The notes beneath the pieces are model-generated. The model made no database searches and was not told the origin of the DNA. It worked only from the letters and a program-made list of their open reading frames with translations. A stretch of 21,690 bases of DNA from JBBRLA01 sp038231615 (lineage in GTDB: Bacteria; Myxococcota_A; Polyangia; Palsa-1104; JAEUJZ01), in contig JBBRLA010000052.1 of assembly GCA_038231615.1 (NCBI GenBank), forward strand, positions 1 through 21,690, given 5' to 3'. The translations under genes were made by a program, and so were the position numbers. Below, in pieces: positions 1 through 7,516 of this stretch (positions are counted from its first letter, which is position 1; each line of letters opens with the position of its first letter).

Positions 1-1
1 C

Positions 2-577
2 CCCGACTGCGCGCATCACGTCATCCTCCTGGGCCCCCGCTACCAGAGTTTGCTCGACGACATCTTTGACCGGAAGCGGCTGGCGGACGACTTTTCCCTG
101 TACCTGCATCGCCCGACGCGCACGGATCCGTCCCTGGCCCCTGAGGGGAAGGATGCCTTCTATGTTCTCTCGCCGGTGCCGCACCTGGGGGCGGCACACC
201 CGGTGGACTGGCAGAAGGAAGGGCCGGCCTATCGCGACAAGCTCTACGCCCATCTGGAGGCCACCCTGCTTCCCGGGCTGCGGCAAAACCTGGTGTCGTC
301 CCGCTTCATCACCCCGGAGCATTTTCGGGACGACCTGTCTTCGCTTTATGGATCCGGCTTCTCCATCGAGCCCATCCTGACCCAATCCGCCTACTTCCGG
401 CCGCACAACCGATCCGAGGACGTGGATGGGCTCTTCTTCGTCGGCGGCGGCACCCACCCCGGGGCCGGGATGCCGGGGGTACTGTCCACCGCCAAGGTCG
501 TCGATCGACTGATCCCCTTGATCCCCGGCGCCCGGCGCGGCTGGTCCGAGGCCGGCAGCCACGCGGATCGCTCATGA
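2..577 (+). CDS. crtI: Phytoene desaturase, C-terminal part (truncated at window edge)
   Basis: This is the last 191 codons of a CrtI-type FAD-dependent phytoene desaturase, which converts phytoene to lycopene by successive desaturations at the membrane. The reading frame is open from base 2, so the start lies outside the window. The visible part carries typical CrtI C-terminal blocks: a segment reading YLHRPTRTDPSLAPEG, then FYVLSPVPHLG, then ILTQSAYFRPHNRSEDVDGL, and the terminal FAD-binding block GGGTHPGAGMPGVLSTAK. The stop TGA overlaps the ATG of crtB in an ATGA junction, so translation is probably coupled. Related desaturases such as CrtN or CrtD share this C-terminus, but the adjacent phytoene synthase and lycopene cyclase genes favour CrtI. 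Confidence 0.93.
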   Translation, partial: PDCAHHVILLGPRYQSLLDDIFDRKRLADDFSLYLHRPTRTDPSLAPEGKDAFYVLSPVPHLGAAHPVDWQKEGPAYRDKLYAHLEATLLPGLRQNLVSSRFITPEHFRDDLSSLYGSGFSIEPILTQSAYFRPHNRSEDVDGLFFVGGGTHPGAGMPGVLSTAKVVDRLIPLIPGARRGWSEAGSHADRS

Positions 578-1593
578 ACGCCGGGACCGGGCTGTTCCTT
601 GTGCCCACCGCCACGGCGTCCGACTTCGCCGTCTGCCGCACCTGGATTGCCCACCACTCCAAAAGCTTTTATCTCTCGTCCCTGCTGCTGCCGCGATCGG
701 TGCGCGGGGAGACCTGGGCGCTCTACGCCTTCTGCCGCCGGGCTGACGACGCGGTGGACGAGCCCGGGGCGCCTGGAGAAAAAGACGACGGGCTGCGCCG
801 GGTGGCCACCTTGCGCCGCCGCCTCGGGCGGGTATACGAGGGACGGGTAGGCGCCCAGAGCGATGAGGCGGTAGACCGGGCCTTCGCACAGGTGGTGGCC
901 CGCACCCGCATGCCCCGGGCCTTGCCGGAGGCCCTGCTCAAAGGCATGGAGATGGACGCCCGGGACACGGCCTACCTCCGCTTCGAGGACCTGCTCCGCT
1001 ACTGCTTCTATGTGGCGTCCACCGTTGGCCTGATGATGAATGCGGTCATGGGTCGCTTCGCGCCGGAATCGCGCCGCGCCGAGGTGCTGCTCCGCGCGGC
1101 GGACCTGGGCGTGGCCATGCAACTGACCAACATCCTGCGCGACGTCGGCGAGGATGGCCGGCGCGGCCGGGTCTACCTGCCCGCAGACCTTCTTTTGCGG
1201 CACGGCACGACCCAAAAGGAAGTGCTGGACCTGTGCCAGCGAGAGCAGCCGCCCACCCCGGCCTTGCGCGCCGCCCTGGTGGAACTGTCCGCCCTGGCCC
1301 AGTCCTTCTACGCCTCCGCCGACGCGGGGATCGACTTCTTGCCTCCGCCGTGCAGGCTGGCGATCCGCTCGGCCCGGCTGATCTACGCGGGCATCCTGTG
1401 CCGCTTGGCCCGGCGCGGTCACGATTCCATCACCGGCCGCGCCTTCGTCCCTCTTCTGGGCAAAATCTGGCGGGTACTGCGGGCCTTCGTTCATCCGATC
1501 TTCTCCCGACCGCTTTTGCCGGCCACCACCCTTGCGGGGGCGCCCGACGCCCTGCTCCTCTCGCTCCTCAAGGAGGTCGAGGTGGTGCCGTGA
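574..1593 (+). CDS. crtB: Phytoene synthase
   Basis: Condenses two geranylgeranyl diphosphate molecules to phytoene, the first committed step of C40 carotenoid synthesis. The 339-aa length is normal for the squalene/phytoene synthase family. Both aspartate-rich diphosphate-Mg binding motifs are present: DDAVD at residues 58-62, preceded by YAFCRRA, and DVGED at 190-194 within the conserved block NILRDVGEDGRRGRVYLP. The N-terminal SKSFYLSSLLLP segment (30-40) is also typical. The ATG at 574 overlaps the crtI stop, and the stop overlaps the GTG of the cyclase gene (GTGA), placing it in the middle of a tightly coupled operon. A squalene synthase identity is made unlikely by the crtI neighbour. 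Confidence 0.96.
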   Translation: MNAGTGLFLVPTATASDFAVCRTWIAHHSKSFYLSSLLLPRSVRGETWALYAFCRRADDAVDEPGAPGEKDDGLRRVATLRRRLGRVYEGRVGAQSDEAVDRAFAQVVARTRMPRALPEALLKGMEMDARDTAYLRFEDLLRYCFYVASTVGLMMNAVMGRFAPESRRAEVLLRAADLGVAMQLTNILRDVGEDGRRGRVYLPADLLLRHGTTQKEVLDLCQREQPPTPALRAALVELSALAQSFYASADAGIDFLPPPCRLAIRSARLIYAGILCRLARRGHDSITGRAFVPLLGKIWRVLRAFVHPIFSRPLLPATTLAGAPDALLLSLLKEVEVVP

Positions 1594-3185
1594 GCCTGCC
1601 CGGCTACCTTTCGGCGCGATTTCCCCGGACCCGCGCCTGCTTTCAAGAAGTGCCCGGGGGCGATGACATCCTGGCACATGTGCTGGACCTGGAGGCTCGT
1701 TTCGGCCGCCGCGACCACGTGGCCATCGCCCCATCGCCGGACGGGCCATTTTCGCGACCGCCGGATTTTGACGTCGCGCTGGCCGGGGGCGGCCTTTCCC
1801 TGATCTACGCCGCCGCCCTGGCAAGGCAAGGCTTTCGCGTCGCGGTCTTCGATCGCCGCCGCATCGGCTGCGGCCACCGGGAGTGGAACATCTCCCGGGA
1901 CGAGCTTTTTCCCCTGTGGCAGTCCGGCCTCTTTACCCGGGACGAAGTGGACCGCCTGATCAAGATGCAGTACCGCGTCGGCCTGTGCCGCTGGCACGGC
2001 GGCGGGACCTACCCCGTGGCCGGCGTCCTGGACTGCGTGGTCGATGCGGAGGCCCTGCTTTCGGGGCTGCGGCAGCGGGCCCTTTCCGCGGGCGCCACCC
2101 TGCTCGATCACCACGGGCTTGAAGGATACCGCGTGGGCCCGTCGGGGGTGACCCTGACCCTGCGCGAGACGACCGCGGGGGAGCGGCCCGGCGATCCGGT
2201 GAAGCTGACCGCCCGGCTGCTCCTGGATGGAATGGGTGCATCCAGCCCCCACGCCCGCTTCGACCTGAGCTGCCCCACCGTTGGCGGCATCATGTCCGGC
2301 CTGCACCGGGGAAAGGACCCCCTGGACCTGGACCCAGAGGTCGGCGAGATCCTGGTCACCACCGAGGGCATCGAACAAAACCGCCAGCACATCTGGGAGG
2401 GCTTCCCGGCCCCGCCCAGGCCAAACGACGACCAAGGCCGGGACCCCGCCACCGCCGACCGGATGACGATCTACCTGTTTCATTACTGCGAGCCGCGCCA
2501 CCTGGGCCAGCACCCCCTGCTTGATCTGTATGAACGCTTCTTCACCACCCTGCCGCGTTACAAGCGAGGTGCCCTGTCGCTGGATAAGGCAACCTACGGC
2601 TTCATCCCGGCCTACACCCGCCTTCAGCCCATGCCCGTGTCCCCCGCGCCCCGGGTGCTTCTGGTGGGGGACGCCGCCAGCAGGCATTCGCCGCTGACCT
2701 TCTGCGGCTTCGGCTCGATGATTCGCTCCTTCTGGCCCATCTCCCAGGGAATCGCCGCTTGCCTCCGCGGGGATCGCCTGACCCGGCGGGCGCTGGCCGG
2801 CATCTTCGTCGAACCTCCCGCCCTGCGGGTGATGGGCGGCCTGACCCTGATGATGTCGCCTCGCGGCTCGGTGGGGGGCGATCCCGGCGCCATCAACCGC
2901 CTCCTCGACGCGGCGTTCGCGACGCTGGCGGAACTTGGCGAGGGAGTTTATGCGTCCTTCATTCGCGACGAGATCGGCTATTCCGATTTCGTCTGCTTCA
3001 TGCGCGGCTCGGCCCGCCGCTACCCGGCGATCTACCGCGAGGCTTTCCGCCGCCTCAGCATCCGGGAGATCCTGATCTGGGCGGGCCGCCTAGCCGCCCT
3101 GGCGATGAGGCCGAGAAAGGAACACAAGGCCCTGACCGGCAAGGTCCTTGCAAAAGGGCCTCCGGTGCCGAGATCTTCACCATGA
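1590..3185 (+). CDS. CruA/CruP-type lycopene cyclase (FAD/NAD(P)-binding)
   Basis: Predicted 531-aa flavoprotein resembling the CruA/CruP lycopene cyclases first described in green sulfur bacteria and cyanobacteria, which cyclise the ends of lycopene. A Rossmann dinucleotide-binding segment lies at residues 61-90 (DVALAGGG then VAVFDRR). It is followed by HREWNISRDEL at 96-106, a block I recognise as characteristic of this family. A second FAD-associated segment VLLVGDAASRHSPLTFCGFG lies in the C-terminal half. The GTG start at 1590 was chosen because it overlaps the crtB stop and because an AGGAGG lies upstream (1571-1576), although the spacing is somewhat long. The sequence upstream in frame lies inside crtB. 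Neighbouring crtI and crtB support a cyclase role. Whether it makes one or two beta rings, or behaves like CruP, cannot be read from sequence. Confidence 0.82.
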   Translation: MSLPGYLSARFPRTRACFQEVPGGDDILAHVLDLEARFGRRDHVAIAPSPDGPFSRPPDFDVALAGGGLSLIYAAALARQGFRVAVFDRRRIGCGHREWNISRDELFPLWQSGLFTRDEVDRLIKMQYRVGLCRWHGGGTYPVAGVLDCVVDAEALLSGLRQRALSAGATLLDHHGLEGYRVGPSGVTLTLRETTAGERPGDPVKLTARLLLDGMGASSPHARFDLSCPTVGGIMSGLHRGKDPLDLDPEVGEILVTTEGIEQNRQHIWEGFPAPPRPNDDQGRDPATADRMTIYLFHYCEPRHLGQHPLLDLYERFFTTLPRYKRGALSLDKATYGFIPAYTRLQPMPVSPAPRVLLVGDAASRHSPLTFCGFGSMIRSFWPISQGIAACLRGDRLTRRALAGIFVEPPALRVMGGLTLMMSPRGSVGGDPGAINRLLDAAFATLAELGEGVYASFIRDEIGYSDFVCFMRGSARRYPAIYREAFRRLSIREILIWAGRLAALAMRPRKEHKALTGKVLAKGPPVPRSSP

Positions 3186-3817
3186 CACCCCTTTTCCCGC
3201 CCTGGACCTTCCTGCTCTTGCTGCTTTGCGCCTGCGCGCCGCCCCCGAAGTCCGCGCCCTACTTTCTGGACCTGGAGGCGTTGCGCCTCACCGGCATCGC
3301 CCTGCGACCCGTCCGCCCGGGGGCCCGCGCCCGTGCCTCGGTGACACCGCCAGGCATCGCACGGGCGGCGCAGGTGAAGCCCGGCCCGGTCCCGAAGGTG
3401 CTGGCGGAAAAAACGCTGCCCGAGCTGTCTTCCCTGGGCACCCGCATCGGCCAGCGGCCAAGCATGGGACTGGGCTGCGTTCTTGTTGGGGCGCTCGCTG
3501 ATTCAGCGGCAGGGGGGTTCCTGGAGAGCTGCCTGGGCGCGGCCCTGCCCTCGCCGCTGTCCGAGGCGCTGGTGACCGAGCAGGTCAATCGGAGCACCAA
3601 CCAGATCGTAGCGGTGATTGCCGAGGAAAGCCAGGATGGGCAAGGGTCGTTGCAGGCGCGCTACGACGGCCTGGCAGCGCGGCTGAAAAGGGTTTATGGG
3701 CAGCCCCGGGAGCCAGAGCCGGGACGATTGACGCTAAAGGCCGGCGCCTACTCGATCATTCTGGAATTGGGTAATGGTCTGACCAATCGCCTGACTCTGG
3801 AAGTCCGCCTCTCGTAG
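3182..3817 (+). CDS. Putative lipoprotein coupled to the carotenoid operon
   Basis: A 211-aa protein that I do not recognise. It opens with a short lipoprotein-type signal: a hydrophobic leucine run at residues 10-15, then L-C-A-C-A-P-P. Cys18 is the likely lipidated residue, with Cys16 as the alternative. The mature protein begins proline-rich, has a central segment with two cysteines (GLGCVLVGALAD and ESCLGAAL), and ends in a beta-rich stretch (TLKAGAYSIILELGNGLTNRLTLEVRL). The ATG at 3182 overlaps the cyclase stop in an ATGA junction, so it is probably translated with the carotenoid genes. No enzymatic motif is visible. A role in pigment placement or envelope maintenance would be guesswork from context. 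Confidence 0.75.
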   Translation: MTPLFPPWTFLLLLLCACAPPPKSAPYFLDLEALRLTGIALRPVRPGARARASVTPPGIARAAQVKPGPVPKVLAEKTLPELSSLGTRIGQRPSMGLGCVLVGALADSAAGGFLESCLGAALPSPLSEALVTEQVNRSTNQIVAVIAEESQDGQGSLQARYDGLAARLKRVYGQPREPEPGRLTLKAGAYSIILELGNGLTNRLTLEVRLS

Positions 3818-3829
3818 TCGCTCTCGGAT

Positions 3830-4693
3830 ATGATCGTGCTCGTGACGGCGGCGAACAAGCGATCGTGGTTCGGGTCCCCGCGCCGACAGGGGGAGGGCAC
3901 GACGGACGCCTTCAGCCACCCGGGACGTGCATCGGACCCCCGTGGGGTGCTGCTGATCCATGGCTTCAGCGGCAGCCCGTTCGAGCTGCACCTTCTGGGG
4001 GAGGATCTTCACCGGCGGGGCTACCGTTGCGTGGCGCCGCTTCTTGCGGGGCATGGCCGGAGCGTGGCGGCCTTGTCGGCGACGAACTGGCGGGACTGGT
4101 ATGCGAGCGCCGAGGCGGCCCTGCTCTCGCTGCACCGGCGGGTGGCGGAGGAAAGCGGGTCCTCGCCGCGGCTGGCGGTCATCGGCCTGTCGATGGGGGG
4201 GCTCTTGACATTGGAACTGGCACGGCGGCATGCGGCGCTGATCCAGGCCATCGGGGTGATGTCGTGTCCTTTGTGGCTGGGTCGCCTGAGCCTCTACGGC
4301 GTGCGCCTGGTTCGCGCCGCGGGGCTGGGGCTCTCGCTGCCCAAGCTTTTCGGGTCCGACGTGAGCGACCCGCAGATGCGCTGGACCAATCCCTCGACGA
4401 AGGCGATGCCGCTTCTGGCTGTGGGGAGCCTGCTGGATCTGATAGAGCACGTGCGGGGCGGCCTTTTGCAGGTCGATCGCCCGGCGCTGCTGTGCCACGG
4501 AGTGCAGGACCACACCGCCCCTTACGCCTGCATGCGGGCCATCGCCCGGGGCCTGGGCACTGCCGCCGGGGACGTGTACACGCTTTCTCTGCCGAGAAGC
4601 TACCACCTGATTTCCCTGGACGTGGAACGACCGATCCTCTTCGAGGCCATTGCCGCCCACCTGGAACGCTACCTGGCGGCGCCGGGCTGCTAA
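3830..4693 (+). CDS. Alpha/beta hydrolase, Est30-like carboxylesterase
   Basis: 287-aa serine hydrolase resembling the small carboxylesterase/monoacylglycerol lipase group that includes Geobacillus Est30. Visible features are the oxyanion-hole HGFSGSP at 44-50, the nucleophile elbow GLSMGG with Ser121, the acidic residue Asp227 in HGVQDHTAP, and the catalytic His259 in SYHLISLDVER, a C-terminal block typical of this group. The first 35 or so residues are extra relative to the core fold and no signal peptide is obvious. The gene starts 12 bp after the lipoprotein gene and may be the last gene of the carotenoid operon. It could act on carotenoid fatty-acid esters or simply on general short-chain esters; the sequence does not decide. 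It converges on the Tat-protein gene with 15 bp between stops. Confidence 0.87.
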   Translation: MIVLVTAANKRSWFGSPRRQGEGTTDAFSHPGRASDPRGVLLIHGFSGSPFELHLLGEDLHRRGYRCVAPLLAGHGRSVAALSATNWRDWYASAEAALLSLHRRVAEESGSSPRLAVIGLSMGGLLTLELARRHAALIQAIGVMSCPLWLGRLSLYGVRLVRAAGLGLSLPKLFGSDVSDPQMRWTNPSTKAMPLLAVGSLLDLIEHVRGGLLQVDRPALLCHGVQDHTAPYACMRAIARGLGTAAGDVYTLSLPRSYHLISLDVERPILFEAIAAHLERYLAAPGC

Positions 4694-4708
4694 GAATCTG
4701 AGGTCGGC

Positions 4709-6172
4709 CTACTTGGCGTCGAGGCCGTGGGTCTTGACCAGGCCATCGACCGTGGCCTTGTCCAGCGACGAGGTCTTGGCCAGCACCTCCATCGCATGGG
4801 TGGCCTTGGCGAACTTGCGGTACGCTTCGAAGGACTTGGCGTCCTTGGCCACGAACTCGTAGGCCCCCTCCACGGCCTTGCCGTCCTTGGCGTAGTACAC
4901 AAGGAGGTGGTGGTTCAGCGCCTCGTTCTCGGCCAGCTTCAGCACCTTGAGGACAGCGTCCTTGGCGCTGTGCTTGCTCTGGGCCGGCAAAAGCGAGGTG
5001 TAGAAGCCGATGTCGTAATCGATGATCTTGTTCTGCGATAGGGGCAGCGCGACCTCCAGCAGGGAGTGATGGGCCCCGGCGACGATGCTGGCGATGGGGA
5101 GAATCTGGTAGATCGGGTCGATCCCGGGGAACTTTGACAGGAAGAAGATGGTGTCGGCGGTGGTGCCGGAGATGTCGGCGGCCGGCACCAGCCCGAAGGC
5201 CCGGTCGATCTTGCCGACGGTGCTGCTGTCCTTCAGCGCGAAGATGGACTGCCCGCCCTGCATGCTGACCAGGAAGTGCTGCACCCCCCCGCGGGAGGTC
5301 TTCTCGTAGTCGTAGCCCGCCTCGGCCAGGAACTTGATCTTGGCATCCAGGATCTCGTTTGGCGGGGCCTTCGCCACCTCCAGCTTCTTCAGCTTGTCCT
5401 TCAGTTCGTTGCTCAGGAGCGCCTGACGGTGGCGGCCCAGTTCCTCACCGGCCTTGCCCTGGTTCCACACGTCTTTGGTATCAAGCTTCTCGGTGCCCTT
5501 CCGGTAGGCCTCTTTCTTCTGATAAACCTGCGCGTAGAACGCTTGGAGCTTGGACTTCTCGTCGCCCTTCTTCAGCAGCTCGTCGATCTTCTCCTTGGAG
5601 AGCTGGTCAGCCTTCAGGCCGCTGGCCTTCTCGACGAAAGTGCCGTAAAGACGGATGAGGTCGGAAATCTCCTGGGCGTCCATGGTGGGGACCTCCTTCA
5701 GGATGACCTCCAGCTGGGCGGCCTTGTCGATGCTGAAGGGGGCAGCCTTGCCGCTGTCGGTGAGCTTGGTGGCGTCCCCGAGGCGCTGCTTGCGCAGCAG
5801 GCTCATGATGCCCTTCTCCTCGTCGATGGCCGCCTGCACGCCGGCGGGGTCGATGCCATCGCGGATGCAGATCATCTCCTGCAAGGCCAGGTCGACGCAG
5901 TCGCGCAGGGGCTGGATCAGCTCCGGGGTCTTGTTGAAGACCTCCAGGAGTTGCCAAGCCAGGTTGACCTCCAATTGTTGGCGCTCCTGGATCAGCTTTG
6001 CGGCCTTGACGGCGTCGAGGACCGCGGCAGCCCAGGCACGGGTGCTGAAGAGAGAGGGGACGGCGGCGACGGCCAGGGAGGCCAGGGACACGCCGAGCAT
6101 CTGCCGGCGAGAGACAGGGTTCTTCGTGTTGGCGTGGGTGATGGAATCGACTGTGGGTACATGTCGGGCCAT
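4709..6172 (-). CDS. Tat-exported helical protein of unknown function
   Basis: A 487-aa protein I do not recognise. The ATG at 6172 was chosen because AAGGAG lies six bases upstream and because it gives a clean twin-arginine signal: SRRQMLG at residues 21-27, a hydrophobic stretch SLASLAVAAVPSLF, and an AWA cleavage site near residue 48. A TTG 45 codons upstream is unlikely, since the RBS and candidate promoter lie within or at that extension. The mature protein is rich in K, E, A, L and Q and looks almost wholly alpha-helical, with a more hydrophobic centre (KFPGIDPIYQILPIASIVAG). No cofactor-binding cysteine cluster or catalytic motif was found. Tat export implies folding in the cytoplasm, often with a cofactor or partner. 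It lies alone between convergent and co-oriented neighbours. Confidence 0.8.
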   Translation of the reverse strand: MARHVPTVDSITHANTKNPVSRRQMLGVSLASLAVAAVPSLFSTRAWAAAVLDAVKAAKLIQERQQLEVNLAWQLLEVFNKTPELIQPLRDCVDLALQEMICIRDGIDPAGVQAAIDEEKGIMSLLRKQRLGDATKLTDSGKAAPFSIDKAAQLEVILKEVPTMDAQEISDLIRLYGTFVEKASGLKADQLSKEKIDELLKKGDEKSKLQAFYAQVYQKKEAYRKGTEKLDTKDVWNQGKAGEELGRHRQALLSNELKDKLKKLEVAKAPPNEILDAKIKFLAEAGYDYEKTSRGGVQHFLVSMQGGQSIFALKDSSTVGKIDRAFGLVPAADISGTTADTIFFLSKFPGIDPIYQILPIASIVAGAHHSLLEVALPLSQNKIIDYDIGFYTSLLPAQSKHSAKDAVLKVLKLAENEALNHHLLVYYAKDGKAVEGAYEFVAKDAKSFEAYRKFAKATHAMEVLAKTSSLDKATVDGLVKTHGLDAK

Positions 6173-6178
6173 GGAGTG

Positions 6179-6184
6179 CTCCTT
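6179..6184 (-). promoter_or_regulatory. Ribosome binding site deciding the start of the Tat-exported protein
   Basis: On the minus strand AAGGAG ends six bases before the ATG at 6172. This strong Shine-Dalgarno site supports that start over the longer TTG-initiated reading. Confidence 0.8.
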
Positions 6185-6277
6185 ATCAGCGTTCCGCGGA
6201 TGCGTCGTGCTGGCTGAGCATCCCGTCGCTATGGACGGTCGCGGGCTGAGCCTGGGTGCGCTGAATGTGTTTGCACA

Positions 6278-6307
6278 AGAATATCGTGAATTCGTACCTT
6301 TGATCAA
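6278..6307 (-). promoter_or_regulatory. Candidate sigma70-type promoter for the Tat-exported protein gene
   Basis: Minus strand: TTGATC (6302-6307) as -35 and TATTCT (6278-6283) as -10, separated by 18 bases, about 105 bases before the ATG at 6172. Each hexamer matches four of six consensus positions. The region is visibly AT-richer than its surroundings. Prediction only. Confidence 0.4.
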
Positions 6308-6335
6308 CCAACAATCGTCTAAGCGGCTAAGCCAG

Positions 6336-6953
6336 CTAAAGGAGTTGTAGGGGAGCGGCAGTGACCAGGTCGAGGAACTCTTGCCTGGTGGCGGGTAGAT
6401 CGCGGAAGGTGCCGCGCACTGCGCTGGTCACCACGCGTGCCTCGTGAGCCTGGACGCCGCGAGCGGCCATGCACAGGTGAAGCCCTTCAATGTAGGCCGC
6501 CGAGCCTCCCGAGTCGAGGCGACGGTGAAGCAGCTCGGCCAGTTCGTGGGTAAAGTCCTCTTGCAACACCGGTCGACGCGCCATGAGGCGAATCAGGCGG
6601 GAAAGCTTGCTGATGCCGACTACCCGGTCCTTGGGTAAATAGGCCACCGAGACGCGGTAAATCACCGGTAAGAGGTGATGCGGGCAGACGCCGAAGCAGA
6701 TGTTGTGCTTGCTGATGACCATCTCGTCATAGCGGGCAGGAAAGGTCTTGTCCATCATGCGGTCGATCTCGGCTTTGATCTCGGACAGCGGGCGCACGGT
6801 CTCCTGTGCAGCGCGGGCAGCGCGGGCAGCGGTTTCACGAAAATTGTCGTCCCCTCTGATATCATAGCCCATAAGCTCGTAGGCTTGCAGGATCAGGCCG
6901 TACGCCTGATTTAGAAGGAGGGCAGCTTGTTGGTTCGGCATATTTCTTTCCAT
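6336..6953 (-). CDS. folE: GTP cyclohydrolase I
   Basis: Converts GTP to 7,8-dihydroneopterin triphosphate, the entry step of tetrahydrofolate and pterin synthesis, as a cytoplasmic homodecamer. The 205-aa length is typical. The zinc ligands are visible as Cys90 and His93 in CPHHLLP, and Cys161 in HLCMAARGV. The conserved substrate-site block YLPKDRVVGISKLSRL lies at 105-120. The usual CEHH motif reads CPHH here, a variant I believe occurs in some lineages. The ATG at 6953 is preceded by GGAG with six bases between (6960-6963), which supports it over the ATG four codons later. An AARAARAAQ stretch near residue 42 comes from a short GCGCGGGCA DNA repeat. The neighbours do not suggest a specialised pterin pathway. 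Confidence 0.96.
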   Translation of the reverse strand: MERNMPNQQAALLLNQAYGLILQAYELMGYDIRGDDNFRETAARAARAAQETVRPLSEIKAEIDRMMDKTFPARYDEMVISKHNICFGVCPHHLLPVIYRVSVAYLPKDRVVGISKLSRLIRLMARRPVLQEDFTHELAELLHRRLDSGGSAAYIEGLHLCMAARGVQAHEARVVTSAVRGTFRDLPATRQEFLDLVTAAPLQLL

Positions 6954-7037
6954 CTAGTGCTCCGCCGCCGAAGTGCTAAATCACTGAGCGGATGATCCGG
7001 TGTCTGGGCTATCCGTCACTGGACGCCATCCCCGGAT

Positions 7038-7063
7038 CTGTTGCAAGTGAAAAATTGCAGCAG
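7038..7063. repeat. Imperfect inverted repeat upstream of the DUF5615 gene
   Basis: CTGTTGCAA (7038-7046) and TTGCAGCAG (7055-7063) are inverted copies matching at eight of nine positions around an eight-base A-rich spacer. They lie within the 203-bp gap between folE and the toxin gene, where I found no other gene. The repeat could be an operator or an RNA hairpin. A run of seven T residues (about 7126-7132) follows between the repeat and the start codon. Confidence 0.4.
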
Positions 7064-7156
7064 CGAGCACAACAGCTAGTCGTGGGAGCCGAATTCTGGG
7101 AGACAAGTAACTTCCGCCCTGGTCGTTTTTTTAATCCCTTCACCTACAGGCCAATC

Positions 7157-7516
7157 GTGTCGCTCCGTCTACTGATCGCCGAAGACTCACAGAGCAAGAT
7201 GCTCGTGCACCTGTTGAGGGACGCACGCCACGGTGTCCTCACCGTGAGTGAGGCAGGGTTGCGGGCCAAGAGTGACCTGGAGGTGATGGACCGGGCCCGA
7301 TCCGAAGATCGTGTGCTGCTCACGCGCAACTGTAGCGATTTTCTCGCGCTGCATAGCACCCTTCCAGACCACCCCGGGGTTCTTGCTGTCTACGAAGACG
7401 CCGTGCGCGGTAAGAACCTGTCCTACGCGCAGATCGTCAAGGCGATCGCCAACGTGGTCGACACGAAACAGCGGCTCGCCGGACAATTCATCGTGCTCAA
7501 CTGCTGGAGCTATTGA
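7157..7516 (+). CDS. DUF5615 PIN-like protein, putative toxin
   Basis: A 119-aa protein matching the DUF5615 PIN-like family, putative RNase toxins often paired with DUF433 antitoxins. Recognisable features are the N-terminal RLLIAED strand with acidic residues 9-10, VLTVSEAGLRAKSDLEVMDRA in the middle, Asp40, and the LLTRNCSDFLALH block at 54-66. That last block corresponds to the TRD-x-DF motif of the family, here with Asn58 in place of the first aspartate. The GTG start at 7157 was chosen because homology begins there and an AGG lies about seven bases upstream. The frame is open back to 6992, but that extension does not look like protein. Its 3' end overlaps the convergently transcribed antitoxin gene by 20 bp. 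RNase activity is inference. Confidence 0.8.
   Translation: MSLRLLIAEDSQSKMLVHLLRDARHGVLTVSEAGLRAKSDLEVMDRARSEDRVLLTRNCSDFLALHSTLPDHPGVLAVYEDAVRGKNLSYAQIVKAIANVVDTKQRLAGQFIVLNCWSY

Noticed and set aside
391..2687. Long minus-strand frames opposite crtI, crtB and the cyclase
   Set aside because: They lie wholly antisense to recognised enzymes and are rich in R, G, Q and H, as expected of shadows in high-GC DNA.
5276..6217. Open plus-strand frame of 313 codons opposite the Tat-exported protein gene
   Set aside because: It is antisense to a gene with a signal peptide and RBS; its leucine, valine and glycine-rich composition is the mirror of that gene's codons.
6823..6845. Short GCGCGGGCA tandem repeat
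   Set aside because: It is inside folE and simply encodes AARAARAA; there is no sign of a wider repeat array.
6992..7156. N-terminal extension of the DUF5615 protein to an ATG at 6992
   Set aside because: The 55 extra residues do not resemble the family and contain the inverted repeat and T-run; homology starts at the GTG at 7157.
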